Assembly: GCA_003506095.1 (NCBI GenBank)
Contig: DNWZ01000320.1
Span: forward strand, 288-11,250
Direction: 5' to 3'
DNA length: 10,963 nt
From: Planctomycetaceae bacterium
Lineage (GTDB): Bacteria; Planctomycetota; Planctomycetia; Pirellulales; Pirellulaceae
Part shown: positions 1 to 8,072 of the stretch, piece after piece
Position numbering within the stretch: position 1 is the stretch's first letter
Layout of the letters: the number at the start of each line of letters is the position of its first letter
Notes under the pieces: generated by a model
Databases searched by the model: none
The model's input: only the letters and a program-made list of their open reading frames with translations
What the model was told of the DNA's origin: nothing
Program-made: the position numbers and the translations under genes

Positions 1-1253
1 CGCCAGGCTTAGGAACGATGGCAACTCTGTCGATCGCCGCGTTGTTCGTAGTGTTCTCTTTTTCGCAATGGGTTGGGCAAGTGATCACCAGCCCAATCGT
101 CTCGATGATCTCCGCCCCTATGGTATCAATCATCCCCTTTGCGGCTTACTCATTTTCAGCGACGACATTGAGTGCACCGTTGGTGTTGATACCCATCGCG
201 GCATTTCTTCCATTTATTGCGACGTTTCTTTCGACACGCCGTTGGATGGATCGGCGTTTCGGCAAGCGATACTGGTTTGCGCAGGCGGGATATGCCGCAT
301 CAATTATCCTATTACCAACATTTCCACACTTCCTTGCACTGGCCCTTGAACCGGGCATGTCTCGTCAAACCCGATCGGAAATCGCTGCCGTAATCGCCGA
401 TTCAAACACTTACTTGCGAACGCCGGTCGAATTAGTTTTGAACAAAGATGGAGAGCAGGAAAAACGATTCGAATCATTTGCACAGACTTGGTTTGAACAG
501 ATCGATTCTGTCCAGTCACAATTACTGGCAACATCCGCACCGATAGGCATCAGCAGCCAACGATCTATTCGAAACATTCTCGCGATCAACCTGCTGGTCG
601 GGATGTCGCTTCAGCAAAAGGAATCGATCGGCTCCACCGACCATTTAGATGTATTCCGCCGCTCGCTGGTCTTACTAAGTGACATTGTGGTTCGAATGCG
701 AACGAGTCCGCAGGTGATCGATCAAGATTTCGCCGATTCGATTGAAATCGCGATGGTTCGGCAAATGAGGCAAAGCGGGGTACGAGACGCCTTGGGTGAG
801 AAGCGTTATCAAATGATTGCCACACGTTTAGCAGACACCAGGGCTCGACGCGACGCGAGAATCCGGTCGGTCGCGCTCAGTTGGTATAGTTTTGATAGCC
901 GCATCACCCCGAGTCTATTGGGTGGACACGACCTGCAAGGTGGACGGAACGGGCTCAATTGGGGAAACGGAAAGAATCTAGTCAATCGGCGAACTGCCAA
1001 GCGTGTAGAGCACCTCTGGCGACTCGCTAATTTCCGTGGCGAAGAAGTGCCTCAAGAATGGCTATTGGCGGTTGCAGATGACTGGGGCAAACCTCAGGTC
1101 TATTACGGCGTGGGATTGAATGGAAAGCATTATCGCGTCGACAACGTCAACGAGTCGATCGTTGCGGGGGAATCTGATTCGCGAGCGATCGCTAGCCAGT
1201 GGTACGCGGGATGGGAGGCTCAAGGTAGCGAGCTTTTAAAGCTATCGAAATGA
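1..1253 (+). CDS. ABC-2-type permease-like membrane protein, C-terminal part (5' truncated)
   Basis: The frame is open to the left edge (first complete codon at position 3, no stop before the ATG at 18), so the gene very probably starts outside the window and the ATG at 18 is internal. Counting from that ATG, hydrophobic stretches at about residues 4-24, 28-48, 51-71 and 88-110 look like membrane helices. Between the last two is a basic segment (RRWMDRRFGKRYW, 74-86). The remaining roughly 300 residues are soluble and contain no motif I recognise. I recall a similar helix, basic segment, helix pattern in large planctomycete ABC-2 permeases; that link is inference from memory. The gene lies 54 nt upstream of, and in the same direction as, the gene at 1308. 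The function is likely part of an exporter, but the ATPase partner, if any, is not in view on this side. Confidence 0.6.
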   Translation, partial: PGLGTMATLSIAALFVVFSFSQWVGQVITSPIVSMISAPMVSIIPFAAYSFSATTLSAPLVLIPIAAFLPFIATFLSTRRWMDRRFGKRYWFAQAGYAASIILLPTFPHFLALALEPGMSRQTRSEIAAVIADSNTYLRTPVELVLNKDGEQEKRFESFAQTWFEQIDSVQSQLLATSAPIGISSQRSIRNILAINLLVGMSLQQKESIGSTDHLDVFRRSLVLLSDIVVRMRTSPQVIDQDFADSIEIAMVRQMRQSGVRDALGEKRYQMIATRLADTRARRDARIRSVALSWYSFDSRITPSLLGGHDLQGGRNGLNWGNGKNLVNRRTAKRVEHLWRLANFRGEEVPQEWLLAVADDWGKPQVYYGVGLNGKHYRVDNVNESIVAGESDSRAIASQWYAGWEAQGSELLKLSK

Positions 1254-1266
1254 AAGTGAGAAGTTC

Positions 1267-1290
1267 GCAGTTCCGCCTGTAGGCGGCTGC
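1267..1290. repeat. Intergenic hairpin (REP-like or processing element)
   Basis: The arms CCGCCT (1273-1278) and AGGCGG (1281-1286) pair perfectly around a GT loop. They are extended by GCAG (1267-1270) pairing with CTGC (1287-1290) after a TT bulge, giving about 10 base pairs. It lies just after the stop at 1253. No T-run follows, so it is not a classical intrinsic terminator. It could be a dispersed palindromic repeat, an mRNA-stabilising structure or a weak pause site. Only this copy is visible in the window. Confidence 0.55.
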
Positions 1291-1307
1291 CGATAGGCTC
1301 TTATCAA

Positions 1308-2675
1308 GTGACATTTACAATGACCCAAATCAGACCGCTAACGCGGAAATCTTTCTGGAAACGAAAATCGTTTCTTTTTATCGCGATACCGTTATCGATT
1401 GCGATGATGGTGTTCGTTTACTACGCCGCTGCTCAATACCAGGCTTCGCGTCGTGTTGCCGCTGAGGTGCAGCGAATTCGAGCGGCGAATCTGCCGATCG
1501 ATGCCGAAACACAAAACCAATGGTTCACTGCAAATACATCGCGCGAACATTCGGACGCTTGGGCGGAAATCTTGATGCTTGGAAACGTCAGCGCCAGCGG
1601 CCCCGAGGTGATGGAGAAACTGCCTTACCTTGGCAATGCCGCGCTTCCGCCATCGATCGATCCTGATCAGCCCTGGCCAGACGAGCCGGTTGTTGCGCAG
1701 TGGCTGGAGATGACCAAACCGTTGATTAACAAGATTCATTCTGTTACCCGATCAAAACAGCCGACATGGCAACCGCTCGCTTTTGAAGGAGTTGTTACGC
1801 TGCTGGAGCCGGTACAACACTCAAGAAATATCGGAAGGATTCTGCAGCTCGAAATTGAACACGCGTTGTATGTCGGTGATGGTGACCGGGCGATGCGGGG
1901 ACTCCAGTCGCTCGACGGGCTTGCTTATGCATTCGACTGGAATGTTTGTTTGGTTACCGATTTGGTTGGTATCGCGTTAAGGGGAATTCACTTTAAGATG
2001 ATTCAACGTTCTCTCAGTTTGGATATCTGGACTGACGTCCAACTTGCCGAACTCTCATCGCAACTTGCCCCTCGGGTAGATCTGGCTAAACGTTGGCGGG
2101 CAACAATCGCGGGCGAACGGGGGTTCATGTTTGATGAGATTGCAAACCAAGGAGCTCGAGTTAACGAAAGCGACCTCGGCAGTTTCTCATTGATCTTTTC
2201 AATTCCGTCGGTTCAAGAAAGTTTGCTTGCCGCATACTCACAAATGGAAACCGTTGCCGACCAGGGGTTCGAAAAACTGGAGACGAATGCACAGGAACTT
2301 GAAAGCCGACTTGCGGACGTCCGTCGAAGTGGATTTTCCATCGAGAATATAGGTGTTCGTATGTTGTTACCCGCGGTGAATGCATTCGCAACCGCAGTCA
2401 TTCGCAGTGAAGACACACGCCGGTTTACACTTACGGCGGTTGGGATCAAGCGTTATCAAAAGGGACAGGGAAAGTTTCCTGATCGTTTGGAGCAATTGAA
2501 AAACATTGGCTTTGGCGCGACGGATTGGACGACGGTTGGCGGTAAACCATTTGGTTACAGCAACAGTGAAAGCGTTCAGCTTTGGTCGTATTCATTTCGC
2601 GACATGAATGTGATTGAGCAGGCACCGCCAAAAAGCGACGACGACAACATGCAGCAGGTCGTCACGATTCGCTGA
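1308..2675 (+). CDS. Single-pass membrane protein with pseudopilin-like C-terminus, function unknown
   Basis: The product has 455 residues. A basic N-terminus (about residues 9-20) is followed by one hydrophobic helix (22-42), giving a membrane-anchored protein with a large, probably periplasmic, body. The start is either GTG at 1308 or ATG at 1320; neither has a clear ribosome binding site. Residues about 370-445 read A-V-G-I-K-R-Y-Q, then GKFPDRL, GGKPFGY and a closing LWSY. This order resembles the C-terminal pattern of type II secretion major pseudopilins (a helix, then G-x-[FY]-P, then a P-[FW]-G-Y-like loop and a Y/W strand), a pattern also common in planctomycete hypothetical proteins. 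The pseudopilin comparison is inference. The gene follows the partial permease after a short gap, so both may belong to one exporter operon. I do not recognise a specific function. Confidence 0.75.
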   Translation: MTFTMTQIRPLTRKSFWKRKSFLFIAIPLSIAMMVFVYYAAAQYQASRRVAAEVQRIRAANLPIDAETQNQWFTANTSREHSDAWAEILMLGNVSASGPEVMEKLPYLGNAALPPSIDPDQPWPDEPVVAQWLEMTKPLINKIHSVTRSKQPTWQPLAFEGVVTLLEPVQHSRNIGRILQLEIEHALYVGDGDRAMRGLQSLDGLAYAFDWNVCLVTDLVGIALRGIHFKMIQRSLSLDIWTDVQLAELSSQLAPRVDLAKRWRATIAGERGFMFDEIANQGARVNESDLGSFSLIFSIPSVQESLLAAYSQMETVADQGFEKLETNAQELESRLADVRRSGFSIENIGVRMLLPAVNAFATAVIRSEDTRRFTLTAVGIKRYQKGQGKFPDRLEQLKNIGFGATDWTTVGGKPFGYSNSESVQLWSYSFRDMNVIEQAPPKSDDDNMQQVVTIR

Positions 2676-2836
2676 CGCAGTCCGATGTGTTCAATCCAAA
2701 CACTTTTGAAGCGTTTGCGGGCGTCACCCTTGAGTTGTACTGGAAAATCGGCGACCATGATGGAGCGTCGGAATCGCGTTTTCTTTAGCGCTGAGTCGAC
2801 GAAGACTTTTCCAGTGGAAACGACTATTTTTACTCG
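2676..2836 (+). other. Intergenic stretch with interrupted coding-like frame
   Basis: No intact gene is assigned between the stop at 2675 and the next gene. The frame used by the downstream gene nevertheless has protein-like composition and purine-N-pyrimidine-type codons from about 2675 to 2785. After TAG (2786-2788) and TGA (2792-2794) the same frame again looks coding from 2795 onward. A GTG at 2687 would give only 33 residues. It may be a decayed upstream gene, a 5' part of the following gene lost by small indels, or chance. No ribosome binding site or promoter is obvious. Confidence 0.35.
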
Positions 2837-5326
2837 GTGGACGACGCCATTAACATCGACGTTACGAGCATCGCGGACTGCTTAGCTTTGCGTCAATCAA
2901 TCCGTAAATCATTGCGAATCAGCACGATCGTGATCGTCGGGTTGATTTTCACAGCTTGCCAGACCCGCCCAGTCGCGAGCCAAAGCCAGCCTTCAGGCGG
3001 GCCGCTGTTATCAGCCCAGCGGATCTTGTTGCCAACCAGTGGCGCCGCTCCGGCGGGTTTCCGGATTGAAATCCGACACGAACGCTTGACGCAATTCGGC
3101 GATCTGCCGATGCGGGTTTTGGTGACGCCAACGAATGCGACATTCCAGGAAGACCGCGAATTGACACTGCGCGTGACGTTTGATCCAAAATCGGTCACAC
3201 CCAGCGGATTCGCAACCAGCTATCAAATTGCGGTTAAGGTTGACGCGGGCACTTCGTTGGTGGACCGGACATTTTACCTGCCCAAGTGGTTCTTGCGTGG
3301 TGATATACGACTGTCGATCCTTGAATCGGGACAGCAGCTTGCCGGTTACACGGACACGCAAACGGCGACTTGGTATGACAACTCAAACGAGCCCTATGAT
3401 GCGGATTGGCTGGAATCGATATGGATGGATTCTGCGGTCGCAAGGTTTGGGTGGATTGCCAGTCCAGGCTCTCAACCGCTCGAATTGGTCAGCCAAGGGA
3501 GCGAACTAGATGATGTTCGTGTTTTGTTGCTGTCGCTGATTCCGGAAGTTTCTTTTGCAGAAGATTTGAGCAATGTTGCGAATCTACCATCGGTACTGAA
3601 GAACTACGGCGAATTGGCTGGGTTCAGGTACCGAACGATCGGTGAGTTACCCAAACAGTGGCAAGGGATGCAGCAGTGTCATGTCTGGATTGCAGATTGG
3701 GCGACCTGGGAATCGATCGAGAGCAATCATCCCGAAATTGCCTTGGCAATGAGGCAATACGTTCGCTGTGGCGGGGCACTTTGGCTCGTCAATGCACCAC
3801 CAATTGATCAGGTTGCCGAGCGATTTAATGTCCTTCAGAGGCCTGCAGGCGAGAAGTCCCGATCCGACACGACCTTCGAATCGTTTGGTAACGGGAATGG
3901 ATTGGATGTTTTAATGGACAGTGCGATTGCGGCTTTGAACCCATCGAACCGTTCTCGTAAAGACGAGCGATTGTTTTTTCCGTTGCCCGACTTCACAACC
4001 ATCATTAACTCAGCATACAGCAATTCGCCGTTGCATTTGCGACAGGGTTTGGCAACTTCGTTGCAATCGCGATTCGATCCGAATAATCCGTTTTGGCAAC
4101 GAAACACAGGCTTGCTGCGATCGAAGCTAGGAGACGATGTTCGGGCATCTGAAATCAATTCGATTGACTTAGGCCCGGGCATCCTTGTCTGCTGTTCGCA
4201 TGAGGACTCGGCCCTGGGCAGCTACTTCCAGTGGCTTCGGATGCAGGAAATGACAGGTACGCGATTGTCCTGCGTTGTCAATCGTGGCGTCGAACCAATC
4301 GCCGGCGATGGAAGGTTTTGGAATTGGACCATTCCTGGTGTAGCTCAACCACCCGTTTATACGTTCATTGGTCTGTTGTTTTTATTTGTGATATTGGTCG
4401 GTCCAATCGCATATCGGAAACTTACTCAACTTGGACGCGGATATCTGATGTTTTTCGTCGCGCCTATACTCGCCGCGGCAACGACGTTGATCCTGTTTGT
4501 TTATGGATTGATCGCCGACGGTTTAGGGACGCAAGCTCGGATTCGTCAGGTAACCTGGTTGTGTGAGCAGGATGGTGGCGCGGTTCAATACTGGCGATCA
4601 ACCTATTTTGCCGGTTTTCGCCCGAGCGATGGTTTGCGTTTCCCGTCATCGACTCGCGTTGAACCGTATCGCTCTAGCGAGTTTTCGAGCTGGTACATGA
4701 TGAACAGGGGAGACGAAAGTACGCTGGGAACGATCACGCTGAGTGATCAGGGAATGAATTTAAGCAGCGGATTTTTTCCGTCACGCCAACAACGACAATT
4801 TGTTGCTTATCGTCCGCTTGAGGATCTTGGCGGGTTGTCGCTTGCCGTGGACGATGTCGACGGTGTTGCAAATGTCACCAATCGGCTTGCATTTGATTTG
4901 CGAGAAGTTGTCGTTTGCGATGCAGATGGGGCGCACTGGTATTGTGAAACCCTGGCTGCTGGTGTGACACAACCTATGAAAGTGATGGAAGCAATCGAAG
5001 TGTCAGCAAAATTGAGCGATTTATACATGCGTCAAATGCCCGTTGCACCACCCGGGATTGTGCGTGGTGGAAGACGTGGTCGAGCATCATTAGACCTAGT
5101 CGCCGCTTTATCAGCCAGCAAGCCGTTTGCGAACTCGTTGGCCATGACGCGTGCGTCGGCAGGGGAGTCACAAATCGATTGGTGGCTGCGTGAAACCTTG
5201 CAGACCGGGTCGGAACTGCCCCCGTTGATGTTCATCGCGGTCTCCGACGTATCGGAAGACTGCATCGCCAGTCCCGGTGCACGCTTGGTAGAGAGTATTC
5301 ATTATGTAATCGGAGACGTGCAATGA
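2837..5326 (+). CDS. Large envelope protein of ABC exporter operon (GldG-like role), two C-terminal-half TM helices
   Basis: From the GTG at 2837 the product has 829 residues. A better biological start may be TTG at 2888: it would give a basic N-region (MRQSIRKSLR), a hydrophobic core and F-T-A-C, close to a lipoprotein signal with the cysteine as lipidation site. The N-terminal half looks extracytoplasmic. It includes a beta-rich region and, at about 225-325, an alternating alpha/beta part ending in a C-G-G-A-L-W-L-V strand, reminiscent of the GATase-like fold in GldG/DUF4350-type proteins. Helices at about 505-527 and 537-561 flank a short basic loop, and a further soluble domain follows. 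The stop overlaps the ATPase start by 4 nt (ATGA), so translation is probably coupled. The likely role is a non-ATPase partner of the exporter encoded downstream; this is inference from context, and the substrate is unknown. Confidence 0.75.
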   Translation: MDDAINIDVTSIADCLALRQSIRKSLRISTIVIVGLIFTACQTRPVASQSQPSGGPLLSAQRILLPTSGAAPAGFRIEIRHERLTQFGDLPMRVLVTPTNATFQEDRELTLRVTFDPKSVTPSGFATSYQIAVKVDAGTSLVDRTFYLPKWFLRGDIRLSILESGQQLAGYTDTQTATWYDNSNEPYDADWLESIWMDSAVARFGWIASPGSQPLELVSQGSELDDVRVLLLSLIPEVSFAEDLSNVANLPSVLKNYGELAGFRYRTIGELPKQWQGMQQCHVWIADWATWESIESNHPEIALAMRQYVRCGGALWLVNAPPIDQVAERFNVLQRPAGEKSRSDTTFESFGNGNGLDVLMDSAIAALNPSNRSRKDERLFFPLPDFTTIINSAYSNSPLHLRQGLATSLQSRFDPNNPFWQRNTGLLRSKLGDDVRASEINSIDLGPGILVCCSHEDSALGSYFQWLRMQEMTGTRLSCVVNRGVEPIAGDGRFWNWTIPGVAQPPVYTFIGLLFLFVILVGPIAYRKLTQLGRGYLMFFVAPILAAATTLILFVYGLIADGLGTQARIRQVTWLCEQDGGAVQYWRSTYFAGFRPSDGLRFPSSTRVEPYRSSEFSSWYMMNRGDESTLGTITLSDQGMNLSSGFFPSRQQRQFVAYRPLEDLGGLSLAVDDVDGVANVTNRLAFDLREVVVCDADGAHWYCETLAAGVTQPMKVMEAIEVSAKLSDLYMRQMPVAPPGIVRGGRRGRASLDLVAALSASKPFANSLAMTRASAGESQIDWWLRETLQTGSELPPLMFIAVSDVSEDCIASPGARLVESIHYVIGDVQ
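5312..5315 (+). promoter_or_regulatory. Ribosome binding site of the ABC ATPase
   Basis: GGAG lies 7 nt before the ATG at 5323, inside the end of the upstream gene. Together with the ATGA overlap it supports this start and coupled translation. Confidence 0.55.
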
Positions 5327-6300
5327 TTTCGCGTTCGGCTGACATTCCGGCTGTACATACCGACGACTCGGTATGCATTGAATTGCGGCGTCTGCACCGA
5401 TTTTTTGGTCCCACCAAAGCGGTACGGGACATTTCATTCTCGGTTCGCCGCGGGCATGTGTTTGGATACATCGGGCCCAATGGCGCTGGCAAGACAACCA
5501 GCATGCGAATTCTGGCGACGCTTGACTTGCCGAGCTATGGCGAAGCATTCGTCGATGGATTTTCGGTGATCAACGATCCCGAGTTGGTACGCCATCGACT
5601 CGGTTATATGCCAGATTCCTTTGGCACTTATCGTGATGTGAATTGTTGGGAGTATCTCGATTTTTTCGCGCGAGCTTATGGATTGGTCGGGCGTGATCGA
5701 ACCAGGCGTCTGCGCTGGGTATTAGACTTTACTGGCACGAGGGGTATGGCCGAGAAGCCGATACGCGGGCTGAGCAAGGGGATGAAGCAGCGTCTCTGCT
5801 TGGGACGGGCATTGATTCATGACCCGTCCGTGTTAATCCTAGACGAACCTGCAGCGGGCTTAGACCCACGTGCTCGGATTGAGCTTCGTCGAATGATTGG
5901 GGAATTGGCATCGCGGGGAAAAACGATTCTTGTCAGCAGCCATATTCTGACAGAACTTGCTGAAATGTGTGATTCGGTCGGAATCATCGAACAGGGGCAA
6001 TTGCTGGCGACCGGATCGGTGGAGGAAATTCAACGTGAACGGAAGCAGCATCGCGAATTGATTATCCGCGTGTTGGAGCGATCGGGTGAGATGGCAAAAC
6101 AGCTTGCGATGCATCAAAACGTGCAGAACCTTGTGGTCGATGGCCAATTGGTGCGGATGGAATTTTCGGGTGACATGCCCTCTCAGGCGATGCTGGTCAA
6201 AGAACTGATTGTTGCAGGATTCGAGATCGCTGAGGTAACAGCAAGGAGTAAGAGCTTGGAAGATGTATTCTTGCAAGTAACCGAAGGGTTGGTGCAGTAA
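5323..6300 (+). CDS. ABC transporter ATP-binding protein (ABC-2 / DrrA-GldA type)
   Basis: This 325-residue protein is a cytoplasmic ATPase subunit that would power the adjacent permease. Visible motifs are Walker A GPNGAGKTT (51-59, Lys57), signature LSKGMKQ (150-156, a common variant of LSGGQ in ABC-2 exporters), Walker B VLILDE (170-175, Glu175), D-loop AGLDP (178-182) and the switch histidine in SSH (His207). All catalytic residues needed for ATP hydrolysis are present. The Q-loop position reads GYMPD (94-98), so Asp98 stands where Gln or Glu is usual. Residues from about 225 form the C-terminal extension typical of DrrA/NatA-like exporters. The gene overlaps its upstream neighbour by 4 nt and its downstream neighbour by 1 nt. 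Length and motifs are normal; the transported substrate cannot be inferred from this subunit. Confidence 0.95.
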   Translation: MISRSADIPAVHTDDSVCIELRRLHRFFGPTKAVRDISFSVRRGHVFGYIGPNGAGKTTSMRILATLDLPSYGEAFVDGFSVINDPELVRHRLGYMPDSFGTYRDVNCWEYLDFFARAYGLVGRDRTRRLRWVLDFTGTRGMAEKPIRGLSKGMKQRLCLGRALIHDPSVLILDEPAAGLDPRARIELRRMIGELASRGKTILVSSHILTELAEMCDSVGIIEQGQLLATGSVEEIQRERKQHRELIIRVLERSGEMAKQLAMHQNVQNLVVDGQLVRMEFSGDMPSQAMLVKELIVAGFEIAEVTARSKSLEDVFLQVTEGLVQ

Positions 6301-7994
6301 TGTCGACAGCTGAAGAAAGCATTGACCCGAGTTTAGCGGAGATCCTTCGTGGTGCATCGACCGAGGATCGAACGCCGAATTGGTTGAAAAGAGTCGATTC
6401 TTGGGCGACTCGCGCGGGCGACGCGGTCAATCCGATTTTGGTCAAAGAGACGCGGCAAGCGCTGAAAAGTCGACAATTTGTTGTAACCTTTTCATTGTTG
6501 TTGTTCGCATCGCTGGCTTGGACGGTTGTCGGATCATTGCTGCAGATGCCGCAGATTTATTATATGCCGTCTGCACCGCAGATGCTGACCGGATATTACT
6601 TTGTGTTAGCGGTACCGATGCTGATGGTCGTTCCGCTGGCGGCTTATCGATCGTTAGAAGGTGAAGTCGACGACGGGACGTTGGAATTATTGTCGATCAC
6701 GTCGCTGAGCCCCCGGCAGATTGTGACGGGAAAGCTTGCCAGCGCGGCGCTTCAGATGCTGCTTTACTTCGTCGCATTGTTTCCCTGTGTCGCGTTCGCA
6801 TACACATTGCGTGGTGTCGATTTGCCGACATTAGGATTACTGATGGGAGTTTTGATACTCGCGGGGCTCGGCTTGACGATTTTCGCCTTGGCGATGGCGC
6901 CGGTATCGCAAGGTCGAATGGGCCAAATTGTCTCGTTGCTTGCCACAATTGCAATTTTGGTCGCTGCCGAGTTTGCGATTGGCTCGTTCGCGATGGATTT
7001 AATCCAATATGGGATTTTGATTGAAGGAAGTGATCTCATTTTACTTATCGCGTCGACGATTGCGGTGTTGGCATCTTTTCTTTTCATCTTGCTAATGGCA
7101 ACCACGGCAAAATTAACACCTGAAAGCGAAAATCGTTCGACGGGCATCCGCGTGGCGATCCTGGTGCATCTGTTTTGTGTATTGGCTGTTGCGAGTGGAT
7201 TTATATATAAGTTGACTGAAGGTTTGGCGGCACAGAATCCGTATGAAGGTGCTGGTGTTGTAACGGTCGCGACCGGTTACTTCGTTTTATTTTGGGCGAT
7301 CGTCGGATCGATGATTTGTGCAGAGGCGCCGACGATGACGGCAAGGATTCGGCGAGAATTGCCGGGAACGTTTTTAACGCGACTGCTGTGGACTTGGTTG
7401 ACCCCCGGGCCTGCGACCGGATTGATTTTTACGGCCGTCTGCTTGGTGGCATGTGTCGGCTCGATGCATTTTATGATGCTTCAGATGGCATCCTTGGGGC
7501 CTTGGGCAGCTTCTCAGTCATCCACCCATCTGCAAATGAGCTTGTTGTTGGTTTCGTATTTAACGTTTGCCTTGGTAGGGGTTCGATTTCTTATATCATT
7601 CCTTCGGACTCGCAATACCGTGAACGTGCGGGTCGGAATGGCAGCCCTGGCGGTTGTGTTGTTGTTGATGGCGGTGGTGCCTTATTCGATCGCATTGCAC
7701 TGGAACGATTACCGCCAATTTGAGTACTCGGTTTGGCAAGCCAGTAATTGGGTCTGGACCTTGCAGCGCACTATGAACAGTGCGCTCGACCCGATCGTGG
7801 TCTACATCGTTGTGGGTTTCGGTGCCGTCGCGTTTTTGGTGCACTTGGTGCTACTAGGACAACGCGTATTGCCCCAGCGTTTGGCGACTCCGGAACGGGT
7901 TCTCGACGAGTATCGTCGTTTATCGGGCTGGATACCGCCGTCGGAAGAAGAAAGCGATCCTTTAGGCCTCGGCACTGGCGGCACAAAAACGTAG
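6300..7994 (+). CDS. ABC-2-type permease, about 12 membrane helices
   Basis: This 564-residue integral membrane protein starts at ATG 6300, overlapping the ATPase stop by one base (TAATG). After a cytoplasmic N-terminus comes NPILVKETRQALKSR (44-58), a basic amphipathic segment like the membrane-proximal coupling region of ABC-2 permeases. Helices follow at roughly 61-81, 99-116, 148-168 and 179-199, with about eight more to residue 520. Between helices 2 and 3, residues 117-145 carry E-G-E-V-D-D-G-T-L-E-L-L and later P-R-Q-I-V-T-G-K, the conserved E-x-x-x-G-T-L-E/D-x-L ... GK pattern of ABC-2 permeases (GldF, NatB, CcmB relatives). The large helix number suggests a fused or extended permease rather than the usual six-helix subunit. 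The C-terminal 45 residues are polar and cytoplasmic. With the ATPase and the 2837 product it should form one inner-membrane exporter. Confidence 0.9.
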   Translation: MSTAEESIDPSLAEILRGASTEDRTPNWLKRVDSWATRAGDAVNPILVKETRQALKSRQFVVTFSLLLFASLAWTVVGSLLQMPQIYYMPSAPQMLTGYYFVLAVPMLMVVPLAAYRSLEGEVDDGTLELLSITSLSPRQIVTGKLASAALQMLLYFVALFPCVAFAYTLRGVDLPTLGLLMGVLILAGLGLTIFALAMAPVSQGRMGQIVSLLATIAILVAAEFAIGSFAMDLIQYGILIEGSDLILLIASTIAVLASFLFILLMATTAKLTPESENRSTGIRVAILVHLFCVLAVASGFIYKLTEGLAAQNPYEGAGVVTVATGYFVLFWAIVGSMICAEAPTMTARIRRELPGTFLTRLLWTWLTPGPATGLIFTAVCLVACVGSMHFMMLQMASLGPWAASQSSTHLQMSLLLVSYLTFALVGVRFLISFLRTRNTVNVRVGMAALAVVLLLMAVVPYSIALHWNDYRQFEYSVWQASNWVWTLQRTMNSALDPIVVYIVVGFGAVAFLVHLVLLGQRVLPQRLATPERVLDEYRRLSGWIPPSEEESDPLGLGTGGTKT

Positions 7995-8072
7995 GATCGT
8001 GGTTATCGCTCCCCAGCACGACTTCATTCCTCACGCAAGCTTCGAATCGACAAACCCAACAGGCCGCTTTTT

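Noticed and set aside
2758..2885. Small plus-strand open frame from ATG 2758 (42 codons)
   Set aside because: Its codons look random, rich in Arg/Thr, while a different frame over the same bases looks coding; there is no ribosome binding site.
4231..4566. Alternative-frame plus-strand ORF inside the 829-residue gene
   Set aside because: The composition is Arg/Ser/Trp-rich and unlike a folded protein; the host frame encodes clear membrane helices at the same place.
5860..6357. Long antisense open frame (165 codons) opposite the ABC ATPase and the permease start
   Set aside because: It lies wholly opposite genes with clear family motifs and its translation shows no recognisable domain or membrane pattern; it is a by-product of codon bias.
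7995..8072. Possible promoter between the permease and the DUF3467-like gene
   Set aside because: No convincing -35/-10 pair or hairpin is visible in these 78 nt.
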